Assembly (NCBI RefSeq): GCF_000315485.1
Contig: NZ_JH992941.1
Coordinates: forward strand, 930,001 to 994,000
From: Bacteroides oleiciplenus YIT 12058
GTDB taxonomy: Bacteria; Bacteroidota; Bacteroidia; Bacteroidales; Bacteroidaceae
Reading direction: 5' to 3'
DNA length: 64,000 nt
Made by a program: the position numbers and the translations under genes. Positions within the stretch are counted from its first letter, which is position 1; each line of letters begins with the position of its first letter. The notes beneath the pieces were generated by a model. The model saw only the letters and a list, made by a program, of their open reading frames with translations, searched no databases and was not told where the DNA came from. Of this stretch, positions 35,560-45,700 are shown piece by piece.

Positions 35560-37509
35560 ATGAAAAAACATTTGTTATTATTATTAACAGTTTGCATGTC
35601 CCTGCACAGCTACGGACAAAAGACATATGAACTTTCATCTCCGGATGGAAAGTTAAAAATGTCAGTGAATCTCTCTGACAAGATTTACTATGATGTCGTT
35701 TGCCTGAACGATACACTGTTGAAACAATGCAACCTCCGGATGGAGATTAATAATCAGTCATTAGGCATCAATCCCAAACCGGCAAAAATAAGCCGGAAAG
35801 GGATTGATGAACTATTGACTCCAATCGTTCCGCTTAAATATTCAGCAGTCCCCAACCAATACAATCAGCTCTTGATGGCATTCAAAGGCAACTATTCCAT
35901 CGAGTTCCGTGCGTTCAATGACGGCATTGCCTACCGCTTCATTACCAACCAAAAAGGACAGATTGAAGTGAACAGCGAAACTTTCCGGGTAAATTTCCCG
36001 GAGAATTACCGGCTTCACGTGCAGCAATCCGGAGGATTTAAAACGGCTTATGAAGAGGAATACCGACATATACAAAGCCACGAATGGAAGACATCCGACC
36101 CTATGATCCACCTCCCGGTTCTGATCGATACACAAAAAGATTATAAGATACTAATCAGCGAATCGGACCTGACGGATTATCCAGCTATGTTCTTCAAAAG
36201 TACCGGAGGAAACGGAATGTCCGCCACATTCCCTAAAGTACCGTTGGAATTTGGTGAGGACGGCGACCGCAGCGTCAAAATACTGAAAGAAGCGGGTTAT
36301 ATAGCCAAGACAGACGGCAAACGCAGCTTTCCCTGGCGCTACTTCGTAATCAGCCGGGACGACAGACAATTGCTTGAAAACACAATGACCTACAAACTGG
36401 CAGAAAAGAATGTATTGGAAGATACTTCCTGGATCAAGCCGGGAATGGCAAGTTGGGAATGGTGGAACGGTGCAACCCCTTACGGTCCGGACGTGAACTT
36501 CGTGGCGGGCTGCAATCTGGATACCTACAAATACTTCATTGACTTTGCCGCCAACTACGGAATCTCTTACATCATTATGGATGAGGGCTGGGCCAAGAGC
36601 ACCCGCGATCCCTACTCCCCCAACCCAACGGTAGACGTGCACGAACTGATCCGTTATGGCAAAGAAAAGAATGTAGGCATTGTACTCTGGCTGACGTGGC
36701 TGACGGTAGAAAACAATTTCGGTCTGTTCGAGACTTTTGAGAAATGGGGCGTAAAAGGCGTTAAAATCGACTTTATGGACAGAAGTGACCAATGGATGGT
36801 GAACTACTACGAAAGAGTGGCCCGGGAGGCTGCAAAGCATCATTTGTTCGTCGATTTCCACGGCTCCTTCAAACCTGCCGGCCTGGAATACAAGTATCCG
36901 AATATTCTCTCTTACGAGGGCGTGAGAGGCATGGAACAAATGGGAGGATGCCGACCCGACAACAGCGTCTACCTGCCATTCATCAGAAATGCAGTAGGCC
37001 CAATGGATTACACCCCGGGAGCCATGCTCAGCATGCAGCCTGAAGTGTATTGTTCCAACCGCCCCAATTCTGCCAGCATAGGCACACGCGCCTATCAGAT
37101 GGCTTTATTTGTCATCTTTGAAACCGGACTCCAGATGATGGCTGACAATCCGACGCTCTATTACCGCAACGATGAATGTACCCGGTTCATGACTCAAGTG
37201 CCGCAAACCTGGGACGAGACAATAGCCTTGGAAGCAAAGGTGGGCGAATACGCCCTTGTTGCCAAACGGAAAGGGGATAAATGGTTCATCGGCGGCATGA
37301 CTAACAATCAGAAGCAACAGAGAGAACTGGAAGTAAATCTCGACTTCCTGAAAGAGGGCCGGTCTTATCGGATGACGGCTTTTGAAGATGGCATAAATGC
37401 CAATCATCAAGCCATGGATTACCGTAAGACAGAACACAGTCTCAGGAAAGGAGACAAACTAACTATCCGCCTGGCACGCAATGGAGGTTTTGCGGCAATT
37501 ATAGAGTAG
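35560..37509 (+). CDS. GH97 family alpha-glycosidase, probably retaining type (alpha-galactosidase-like)
   Basis: GH97 includes SusB-type alpha-glucosidases and alpha-galactosidases of Bacteroides. The 649-residue protein has a signal peptide (LLLLLTVCMSLHSYGQ), the N-terminal GH97 sandwich domain (LSSPDGKLKMSVNLSDKIYY), and the barrel with SWEWWNGATPYGPDVNF, ISYIIMDEGWAKS, GVKGVKIDFMDRSDQWMVNY and LVDFHGSFKPAG-like HLFVDFHGSFKPAGLEYKYP. The aspartate in KIDFM (near residue 402) is placed like the nucleophile of retaining members, which favours alpha-galactosidase-like activity over SusB-type inversion; this is an inference. It ends one base before the convergent GH76 gene. Confidence 0.88.
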   Translation: MKKHLLLLLTVCMSLHSYGQKTYELSSPDGKLKMSVNLSDKIYYDVVCLNDTLLKQCNLRMEINNQSLGINPKPAKISRKGIDELLTPIVPLKYSAVPNQYNQLLMAFKGNYSIEFRAFNDGIAYRFITNQKGQIEVNSETFRVNFPENYRLHVQQSGGFKTAYEEEYRHIQSHEWKTSDPMIHLPVLIDTQKDYKILISESDLTDYPAMFFKSTGGNGMSATFPKVPLEFGEDGDRSVKILKEAGYIAKTDGKRSFPWRYFVISRDDRQLLENTMTYKLAEKNVLEDTSWIKPGMASWEWWNGATPYGPDVNFVAGCNLDTYKYFIDFAANYGISYIIMDEGWAKSTRDPYSPNPTVDVHELIRYGKEKNVGIVLWLTWLTVENNFGLFETFEKWGVKGVKIDFMDRSDQWMVNYYERVAREAAKHHLFVDFHGSFKPAGLEYKYPNILSYEGVRGMEQMGGCRPDNSVYLPFIRNAVGPMDYTPGAMLSMQPEVYCSNRPNSASIGTRAYQMALFVIFETGLQMMADNPTLYYRNDECTRFMTQVPQTWDETIALEAKVGEYALVAKRKGDKWFIGGMTNNQKQQRELEVNLDFLKEGRSYRMTAFEDGINANHQAMDYRKTEHSLRKGDKLTIRLARNGGFAAIIE

Positions 37510-37510
37510 C

Positions 37511-38740
37511 TCAGAAAACAGGGAACAGTAACATCAATGCCGGTATGCCGGAAGCTGAGTAACTGTCAACCACCATGCCGGGTTGCAGAGGCTTATCATA
37601 TTCACCGCTACAAACATTGCGTGTTTTGTCCCTGTTGGCCCAGCCACAGTTGATAGTACGCTCCAGATAAGGAACATACTGGGTTTGCCCGCAATCGTAC
37701 ACCAGCATGGCAATGTACTGTGCAAAAATGGCGGTATAGATGCCTTGTTCTATTCCTCTCTCAAAGGGTAGTATCTTTTGTTCGGAAGACATAGTATTGA
37801 AAGTATAATCGGCCGCCAGAATTGCATTATCCAGATAGAATTTCTCTCCCGTAGCTTTATATAGCAAGACGGAGGCACCAATAAACGAAGCCTGATTATA
37901 AACATGTGCTTTCCAGGCCGGAGAACCATTGCCATGACGGCTATCGGCTATCCGGCCAGTCTTCTTGTCCATCAGGTTCTCCACTCCCCATGCATATATC
38001 TCCCGACCTTTCTCCAGATATTGCGCCTTGGTCTGGTACTTGGGCGTGCTTTCAGATGACTGCTTTCTTCTTTCCGGTACATTGTTGTAGAGAGTAAGGG
38101 CAGCCACTACGGTCGGAAAATTAATACAAGCCATCTTTCCATCTCCGAACTTATTGGGAGCCGGATTCCGGATAGGTTGCCATTGCCAGAACATTCCTCC
38201 GTTCTCCTTGTCATAGGAGCCGGAATCTCCCACTTTGTCCGACCCATACCACACGCGGCTAAAGCTACCCTCCGACAGTTTCAGGTATTCCTTATCGCCA
38301 AACAATTCATAAGCACGCGCAAGGGTGATAGTCCACCACATGATGTCGTCATAGATGAACCATCCGGTGTTCTCGTTATTATCATCAAAATCGAAGTTCG
38401 CATAGTGTGCTCTGTTGCCTGCAAAGATGTCGTCGCACAACGCTTTCATAGTCTTCTTTCTCGCTTTGTCTTTCTGCGCTTCCGCCAGTTTATAGGCATT
38501 CATTGCCATATCCCAGTAAATGGGCTGACACCAGATGGCGGCCGCACCGTTGTGCCGGTCTACGGCGGACTCAAAAGAAGAGTCGGTTTTATAGATACAT
38601 TTCCCGGGGTCGAGGAAGGTGGCATTAAAGCCGTCATAAGCCGCCCACACTTCTTCGTTAATAACCTTCGGAGATACTTTTCCCGGACTATCGAACACTA
38701 TTGCAGATACAGCCCACAAAAAAAGAACACTTATATTCAT
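37511..38740 (-). CDS. GH76 family alpha-1,6-mannanase, second paralogue
   Basis: The 409-residue protein has a short hydrophobic N-terminus (MNISVLFLWAVSAIVF) consistent with export; no clear lipobox is seen. The GH76 aspartate pair is in GWFIYDDIMWWTITLARAYE (near residue 128), and the barrel continues with ENGGMFWQWQ, CINFPTVVAALTLY, VYNQASFIGASVLLYKATG and RGIEQGIYTAIFAQYIAML. It is less similar to the GH76 at 32831 than to classical soluble GH76 enzymes. It lies downstream of GH38 on the minus strand, separated by a 197-bp gap with a large hairpin, and abuts GH97 tail to tail. Confidence 0.9.
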   Translation of the reverse strand: MNISVLFLWAVSAIVFDSPGKVSPKVINEEVWAAYDGFNATFLDPGKCIYKTDSSFESAVDRHNGAAAIWCQPIYWDMAMNAYKLAEAQKDKARKKTMKALCDDIFAGNRAHYANFDFDDNNENTGWFIYDDIMWWTITLARAYELFGDKEYLKLSEGSFSRVWYGSDKVGDSGSYDKENGGMFWQWQPIRNPAPNKFGDGKMACINFPTVVAALTLYNNVPERRKQSSESTPKYQTKAQYLEKGREIYAWGVENLMDKKTGRIADSRHGNGSPAWKAHVYNQASFIGASVLLYKATGEKFYLDNAILAADYTFNTMSSEQKILPFERGIEQGIYTAIFAQYIAMLVYDCGQTQYVPYLERTINCGWANRDKTRNVCSGEYDKPLQPGMVVDSYSASGIPALMLLFPVF

Positions 38741-38822
38741 CTTGGTAATAGAAGTAAAATGATAATGAAACAGATTAAGTATATCAGCCTAATTAATTAT
38801 ACCCCGGATATACCTGCACTGT

Positions 38823-38893
38823 ACTTGCTCCGTACCAAAGCCGTACATTCTTCGGTCAGAAGTACTCCTGAGCGAAGAATATACGGAGCAAGT
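38823..38893. repeat. nested inverted repeat between GH38 and GH76
   Basis: ACTTGCTCCGTA (38823-38834) is exactly complementary to TACGGAGCAAGT (38882-38893). Inside it, ATTCTTCGGTCAG (38847-38859) pairs with CTGAGCGAAGAAT (38868-38880) with one mismatch. The left side carries 12 extra bases, making an asymmetric bulge. On the minus strand it would sit in the leader before the GH76 gene or in the GH38-GH76 spacer. Confidence 0.8.
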
Positions 38894-38937
38894 GCATCCC
38901 GGATACGGGCTTGGTATCAACAGGGTGTAGTCAACAA

Positions 38938-41900
38938 CTACTTGTAAACGGCAAATTCATAAATACGTGTAGCTTTCCCATTGGGAGCCTGCACGGGCTG
39001 GGTAACCAACAAACGCAGATAGCGTACTTTTTCGGCCTTACCTAAAGAACGGTTGATTACATTCTGCTTATTACCCGTAACAAAGTCCAGCGTGCGCCAT
39101 GCCTCATCCTGGCTGCTCCGACCTTGCAGGAAGCAGCCGCCGGTGATGTACGAGAAATTTTCCTGGGCGGCATTCACCACCTTCCAGCCACTGATTTCTT
39201 TTTCTGCCCCCAGGTCGAAGTCCACGTAGTTGGGAAGCATGGAGATGTCACACCATTTGGTGCTCTCATTTCCGTCGATAAGGAATGCAGGCTTCTCTTT
39301 GTCGTTGATATATCCCGACCAGGCAACAATGTGTTCCGGTTTCAGCAGATTGACCTTGGGTTCTGTCACCCCTTGCAGACCGACATTACCCTTATTGGCA
39401 GTGCGGAACAAAGTAGATACAGCCTTGACAGGAGCATAAGGTTCTTCCACAAGCGTAGCGGCAAACAGGACAATATCTTTATTATCCGGCAGGATAATCT
39501 GAGTGGCCTTAGCCGGAATATCAATGGCAAACCTGAACATATACGTAAACTCATAAGCCTGGTCTCCTTCGGCAGAATGGCGGTGTGTACCGGTGTAGGC
39601 CACTTCGACATCTTTCAGATAGCCTTGCGTATGGCCGGTGTGTCCCCACTGTCCTATGAAGCCCGTATAAGATGGAACAACAACCTCCTGCACGCTCTTA
39701 CCTGCACGGAATATACCTTTAGAGTCCTGCTCGGCAGTTGCCGCAGCAGCCAGAATATACAAACGGTTGTAAGTGTGCCCCGCAGGCAACTGCAAAGTAT
39801 CTCCGGTGCATGCCATACCATTCAGTTCTTCTTTGGTTTCCAGACGGAAAGGAACCCGGTTGACAGCCAATTCAGCAGGAATCAACTCGGCTGCATAGGA
39901 ATAGCCTGACTCAAAATCGGCTTCCCAACGGAATTCATTCCAGCTAAAGCATTTACGGTCATAGTTCAGAGGAAGCTGTTCAAACTTCAACGCTGCTTTT
40001 CCGGCAGCATTCAGGCGGAGTTTATAAGTCTTAATACTGTTGGGCTGTATGGAAACTTGCAGTTGATTGCCATTAAAGGCGGCACTGCCTGTAGTCTTTT
40101 CCGTTCCGTCCGCTTCATTGGCGCTCAGGATGTTTCCGGCAAAGGTCAGCACGGCATTCTGCGGGGCTTTGCCACCGGTTTCGTATACACGCACCACATA
40201 CTCGTCAGAGCTTTCCGCTTTCTTCAAAGCCTTAATTACCACATTGGAGTTGTCCGAAGATACCAACGAGAAGGTTTTTCCTAATGTTCCGTTATGCTTC
40301 TCTACTTCGAAAGCCTTGACACGCTGATTCAACACTTCGGCATCTTTCGCAATTTGTGCTTTGTCCAAATTGCCGGCATGAGGCATCAGGCTGTATGTAA
40401 ACGTATGATAGCCTAAATCCTGGCGGTCCTGATAAGAATAATTATTCTTTGTGGCAGGCGTATGGAGCAAAGTCAGACGGAGCGTATGGTTATCGGGCTT
40501 ATCCCAGCCATATTTGCTGTCATTCATGATGGCAACGCCATAGCTGCCGTCACGGTCAGTCAGGTCCGCCCAGTATTGGGCATACACCTCATAAGCGGTC
40601 AATACGTTGTTGCCGCGCTGAACTGTACCTACACCAAGGTCATAGGTTGCTTTCTCGTTATCAAGATTCAAAGGGAATTCCGCTTTCAGGAGGGCATTGG
40701 TGGATTGCCAGTCAATTTCATTGTAGAAGTCGATACGTTCAGCCAGTTCTCCCTCGTAAAGACGGATATACTGACGGAATACAGATTCACCATGACGCTT
40801 TTCCACACATAAGGTCTTGCGCAAGTCTCCGTCTTCGCTCAGAGTCATTCTGACATCTTCCGTGATGGAAACAGGGGTACTGTCCACTGTCTTCTTCATT
40901 ATTTCCCAAGCAGGCCAGTTGTAAGAGGCATTATCCGTAAATAGTGCCAGCCGAATTGACTTACCGTTCTTAACAAGCTCTTTATTGTTCGTCTTATCAT
41001 ACAAAGAGGTTATATCCCCTTGTTCATTCAGTGAAATCTTATATACGGAGTTCTCTATAGCAGTGGTTGCGGCAGACGCGGCTGCCTGTTGCTGATTTCC
41101 GGAAAGACGGATGTCATAAACGGCATATCCGGTGGCAGGCACCGTGGCTTCTACCAGCAAGTGCACTTTTCCGTCTTCATAAGACAGAAATTGGGAAGCT
41201 ACCTTCTTGCCCTCCGCATCATAAGCACTGACGCCTTTAGGAAATTTGGGAGCCTCAACGGCTATTTCCACCACATCCGTCACCGGAAAGCCCAGTGCAT
41301 TGTAGAATACCACAGGGGTTCCTTTGACACGGGTATCCATCTTCTCGGAAACAGCACCGACAGAGGTAGTCAATATACCGGAGAACTGTTTCAATGAAAG
41401 GAATTCGTCATTCCATGAAAACTCATAAGCACGGGGAATACTGGTGCCGGTAAGGTCATCGTGGAATTGGTGGAAGATGAAACGTTTCCACGATTCTGTC
41501 AGGCTCTCGCCCGGATAGTCGGCTATACCCAGCCAATCTGCGGCAACGGCAGCTCTTTCGGCTGCATCACCCAGCAGTTCATTCTGCCGGTTGTAGAGTT
41601 TCATGGCAGCCTGTGAAGTATAACATCCCGTTCCATGCACATCCATCAGAAGTTCACCGTTGAAAACGGGTAGTTCGGGATGTTTGTCATAGGGGAGATA
41701 GTCTTTAAACAACTGGTCACTGGTGGCGCTGATGATTTCCAGCGGCCCGTTTCCTTTGATGCCTTTCTCCACAGAGTTGACTGAACCCAAAGTAGGGGAA
41801 CCGCCCGTATCACCCGTGCCGTAATAGCGGTACACAGTATTCAACGGAGTACGTCCGGCCAGTTTCAGCAACTCTTCATCCCCGGACAAGTCTACATCTT

Positions 41901-42549
41901 TCCAGCGTTTGCCATAGTCATATCCATGTGCAAGCATGATAGAAGAACCATCGACTCCTTGCCACAGTCCAATCGTGAAAGGGTGTTTGCTTTTACCATA
42001 GAAAGGATTGACGCGCCAATCCAGTTTCTGGGAAGAAAAGCCGATGAGACCGCAATGACTGGCAATGGTAGGCAATGTCCAGCCAAAGCCGAAGCAGTCG
42101 GGAAGGAAAATATCGGTACTCTCCACTCCGAACTCTTGCCGGTAGTATTCCTGTCCAAGCAAGATATTACGGATAGAAGACTCTACGGAAGGAACCAGTA
42201 CGTCCGAAGCTTCCCAACTACTGCCACTGATGTGCCAGCGGCCCGAAGTGATAAATGATTTGAGTTGTTCGTACTCGCCGGGATAATACTCCTTCATCCA
42301 CGCGTACTTGACGCCGCCTTCAAAATTGAAAACATAATCGGGGTACTTTTTCAGTAAAAAGAGGTTGCGCGACAAGGTATTCCAAACATACTCCTTAATG
42401 GTGGTTTGTATATCCCAATTCCATTGGGTATCCAAGTGGGCATCTGCCACCATATACGCTTTTGCCTGCTTCTCCTGTTTCGCATTTTGTGCATACGCAC
42501 CGCTTGAACAAAACAGCATAGATGCTAATAAAATAACCGGTAATTTCAT
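38938..42549 (-). CDS. GH38 family alpha-mannosidase with C-terminal F5/8 type C-like domain
   Basis: GH38 enzymes remove alpha-mannose with a catalytic zinc. The 1203-residue protein is long for the family. It has a signal peptide (MKLPVILLASMLFCSSGAYA), the zinc-binding HLDTQWNW (H38, D40), the nucleophile region LPDCFGFGWTLPTIASHCG (near residue 150), and FHQFHDDLTGTSIPRAY with the later metal ligand. Beta-domains follow to about residue 1060. The last 130 residues (AFLIDGNESTKWCD, VDFDLGAEKEISGWKVV, KVRYLRLLVTQPV) form a discoidin/CBM32-like domain, likely for sugar binding. It is divergent from the HTCS gene, which probably controls it. Confidence 0.93.
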   Translation of the reverse strand: MKLPVILLASMLFCSSGAYAQNAKQEKQAKAYMVADAHLDTQWNWDIQTTIKEYVWNTLSRNLFLLKKYPDYVFNFEGGVKYAWMKEYYPGEYEQLKSFITSGRWHISGSSWEASDVLVPSVESSIRNILLGQEYYRQEFGVESTDIFLPDCFGFGWTLPTIASHCGLIGFSSQKLDWRVNPFYGKSKHPFTIGLWQGVDGSSIMLAHGYDYGKRWKDVDLSGDEELLKLAGRTPLNTVYRYYGTGDTGGSPTLGSVNSVEKGIKGNGPLEIISATSDQLFKDYLPYDKHPELPVFNGELLMDVHGTGCYTSQAAMKLYNRQNELLGDAAERAAVAADWLGIADYPGESLTESWKRFIFHQFHDDLTGTSIPRAYEFSWNDEFLSLKQFSGILTTSVGAVSEKMDTRVKGTPVVFYNALGFPVTDVVEIAVEAPKFPKGVSAYDAEGKKVASQFLSYEDGKVHLLVEATVPATGYAVYDIRLSGNQQQAAASAATTAIENSVYKISLNEQGDITSLYDKTNNKELVKNGKSIRLALFTDNASYNWPAWEIMKKTVDSTPVSITEDVRMTLSEDGDLRKTLCVEKRHGESVFRQYIRLYEGELAERIDFYNEIDWQSTNALLKAEFPLNLDNEKATYDLGVGTVQRGNNVLTAYEVYAQYWADLTDRDGSYGVAIMNDSKYGWDKPDNHTLRLTLLHTPATKNNYSYQDRQDLGYHTFTYSLMPHAGNLDKAQIAKDAEVLNQRVKAFEVEKHNGTLGKTFSLVSSDNSNVVIKALKKAESSDEYVVRVYETGGKAPQNAVLTFAGNILSANEADGTEKTTGSAAFNGNQLQVSIQPNSIKTYKLRLNAAGKAALKFEQLPLNYDRKCFSWNEFRWEADFESGYSYAAELIPAELAVNRVPFRLETKEELNGMACTGDTLQLPAGHTYNRLYILAAAATAEQDSKGIFRAGKSVQEVVVPSYTGFIGQWGHTGHTQGYLKDVEVAYTGTHRHSAEGDQAYEFTYMFRFAIDIPAKATQIILPDNKDIVLFAATLVEEPYAPVKAVSTLFRTANKGNVGLQGVTEPKVNLLKPEHIVAWSGYINDKEKPAFLIDGNESTKWCDISMLPNYVDFDLGAEKEISGWKVVNAAQENFSYITGGCFLQGRSSQDEAWRTLDFVTGNKQNVINRSLGKAEKVRYLRLLVTQPVQAPNGKATRIYEFAVYK

Positions 42550-42738
42550 AGTCAGATATTTATTGTGATTAATATAAACGCTCTATCAATTACAAAAATA
42601 AGCGCATTCACCTAAAAGCATATACACATTTGCGACATAAGAGTCCCACAATAGAGTCATGGCATCATAACGAACAAAAAAGTCAGAAAAGTATTACTCT
42701 TTTTTCATGCATCTCTGCCATATCCTGCCATTATTCCC

Positions 42739-42746
42739 TATCTTTG
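42739..42746 (+). promoter_or_regulatory. Bacteroides-type -7 box for the first HTCS gene
   Basis: TATCTTTG followed by C matches TAnnTTTG and lies 28 bp before the HTCS start codon. On the opposite strand, 42593-42600 reads TATTTTTG and may serve GH38. Confidence 0.6.
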
Positions 42747-42774
42747 CAATACCCAATTAGTCCGATATACAGAT

Positions 42775-45700
42775 ATGAAAAACAGACACTACCTCTTCGG
42801 AATGTTATTGCTGACCTGCATCTTATGTTGCTGCCTTACACACCAGGCCCATGCATATAGCTTACGGCAATTCTCCAATAAGGACGGATTATCCAACAGT
42901 GCCATCCTGTCTATCTATCAGGACCATCAAGGCATCATCTGGATTGGTTCGTGCGACGGGTTGAACGTGTTTGACGGTAGCAGTCTGCATGTCTATAATC
43001 CTGTCAATACTTCCAAAGCATTGCTATCCGGCAACCTGATAAACAGCATCATGGAAACCGAAAAAGACGTCCTGTGGATTCAAACCAATTACGGGCTCGA
43101 CCGGCTGGATACCAAACAGCAGACCTGCCAAAGTTTTGCCGAATTCAAAGACAAGAACTACATGGCCAAAAGTGATAATAATGACCTGTTCATCGTAAAA
43201 GACGACGGATACCTCTACTATTATCAGCAGGAGAAACAAGCCTTTCAGAAGCTGGAAGTTCCCCGGATTACATTCGGACATGTGCTGTCTGTTACCATTG
43301 ATGCGAATAATATATTGTGGGTCTTCACTTCCGATAACGACACCCGCAGCTATCAGATAAACAAAACAGCCCAAGGCGTAACCTTGACGCCTAACAACCT
43401 CTTCAAGCATCCGGAGAAATTGTTATGGGCTTTCTCAGAAGAGCGTCTGGTGTATTTCATCGACGGAACCTACTCGCTCTATGAATACGATTTCAACAAC
43501 CAGCAGCAATACTTCATTGCCGACCTCAAAGCGGAAATCGAGTCGCATGGAGAGGTTTCTTCCATCATCAAACAGCAGAACGACTATTACATCGGCTTCA
43601 AAAGCAGCGGCCTGATTGTGCTTAAATACATGTCCGACCAGAAAATCAAATACCAGATACAGTCAACAGATATTCATTCCGGCATTTTCTGCCTGATGAA
43701 GGACAAGTATCAGGACATTGTGTGGATAGGAACGGACGGGCAAGGGGTATATATGTATTTCAATGATGCATTTTCCGTTACCAACACCTTGCTGGATACT
43801 CCCGTATACCAGATAAACAACCCTGTGCGTGCACTCTACTATGACCATGAACAGACATTATGGATAGGCACCAAAGGAGGAGGTATACTACGCATCAGGG
43901 GCTATGCTCCGGGAAACAGTACTCCAGCATCCTTCGACCGTATTTCCATCGGTAACAGTACCCTGACCGACAATGCGGTTTACTGCTTTGCTCCCGGTTC
44001 CATGGATAGATTATGGATAGGCACGGAGAACGGTATCAACTACTATTCTTATAAAAATAAACAGATAAGGGAATTCCCCGTCATAGCCGACGGAGAGAAA
44101 GTGAAATATGTACATTCCATCAATGAGTTGAATGATTCCACCCTATGGGTAGCTACTGTAGGTGAAGGTATTGTGAAGGTTATTCTGGATGGAAACAGTG
44201 CTTCTCCTACCATAAAATCAGCCACCCGAATAGTATTGGATGACGGACGCATGGCCTCCAACTACTTCTTCACCTCTTTCCGGGAAAACGACTCCACACT
44301 ATGGTTTGGCAATCGTGGTTATGGCGCTTACCGGATGAATGTCGATAACGAGGAATTGACCCCTTACCGCTTCGACAGCATAGTGAACAGCCAGACGGCC
44401 AATGACATTTTCGCTATCTACAAGAATGAAAAAGGGTATTGGCTGGGAACCAGTTCGGGATTGCTCTACTTCAATCAGGAGGATTCACACTACCATGACA
44501 AAACCGATTTATTCCTGAATAACACCGTACATGGCATCCTGGAAGACCAGCAACACAACCTTTGGCTCAGCACCAACCAGGGACTGGTAAGATTTAATCC
44601 CCATACCAGTACAGGGCAGACTTACAATCGGGAAAACGGACTTGCCGTCACCGAATTCAGTGACGGAGCCTTTTACAAAGACCAACGGACGGGGACGCTG
44701 TTTTTTGGCGGTACAAACGGATTTGTGACTGTCAAGTCCAATGCATATATCATGGAGGATTACATGCCCCGAATACACCTGAAAGGACTGAGTATCTTCG
44801 GAAAAGATTATAATATCTATAATTTCCTCTCTGAGAAAAAAGGCTTGCCGGTATTGCAACTGGATTACAGCCAGAACTTCTTCTGCATCAACTTCATGGC
44901 GCTCGATTACATCAACGGCAATAACTATTCCTACTCTTATAAATTGGAGGAAGTAAGCGACCACTGGATAGAGAGCGGAACATCAGCCAGTGCCATATTC
45001 TCCAACCTCTCACCCGGACAATACACCCTGTTAGTGAAATACAGGAACAATATCAACGGGCAAGAAAGCCAGCCCCAGAGTCTTACCATTCACATCACTC
45101 CCCCTTGGTACCTGAGTTATTGGGCATATGGCGTTTATTTCATTCTGTTTGCCTCCCTCTGTGTCTTGCTGGTTTATCAGTTCATCCAAAAATACCGTCG
45201 CAAGCAACACCGTATGATTGAGAAGATGAACCGGGAGAAGAAAGAAGAAATTTATGAATCGAAGCTGCGTTTCTTCACCAATATCACGCATGAATTCTGC
45301 ACACCGTTAACGCTGATTTACGGCCCGTGCGAGAAGATACTAACCTATGCAAATGCCGATTCATACATCCGCAGGTATGGGCAAATGATACGGCAGAATA
45401 CGGAAAGGCTGAATAGTCTGATTCTGGAATTGCTTGAATTCCGCAGATTGGAAACCGGTAACAAAGCGCTCTCTGTACAGCGCCTGTCCGTTTCGGAGAA
45501 GATACGGAATATAGCAGAATCATTCGGTGAGTTGGCGGAAAACCGCAATTTGAACTATCAGTTAGACATCCAGCCCGATGTTTTGTGGAACACAGATATC
45601 AGTTGTTTCAACAAGATTACCAATAATCTAATATCCAATGCTTTCAAGTATACTCCGGAGAAAGGAAGTATCGCTGTCGGATTGAAGGTAGAGAACCAGC

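Noticed and set aside
36151..36939. 262-residue minus-strand open frame inside GH97
   Set aside because: It fully overlaps a conserved enzyme gene and shows no independent features.
39124..39909. 261-residue plus-strand open frame inside GH38
   Set aside because: Antisense shadow of the conserved GH38 gene.
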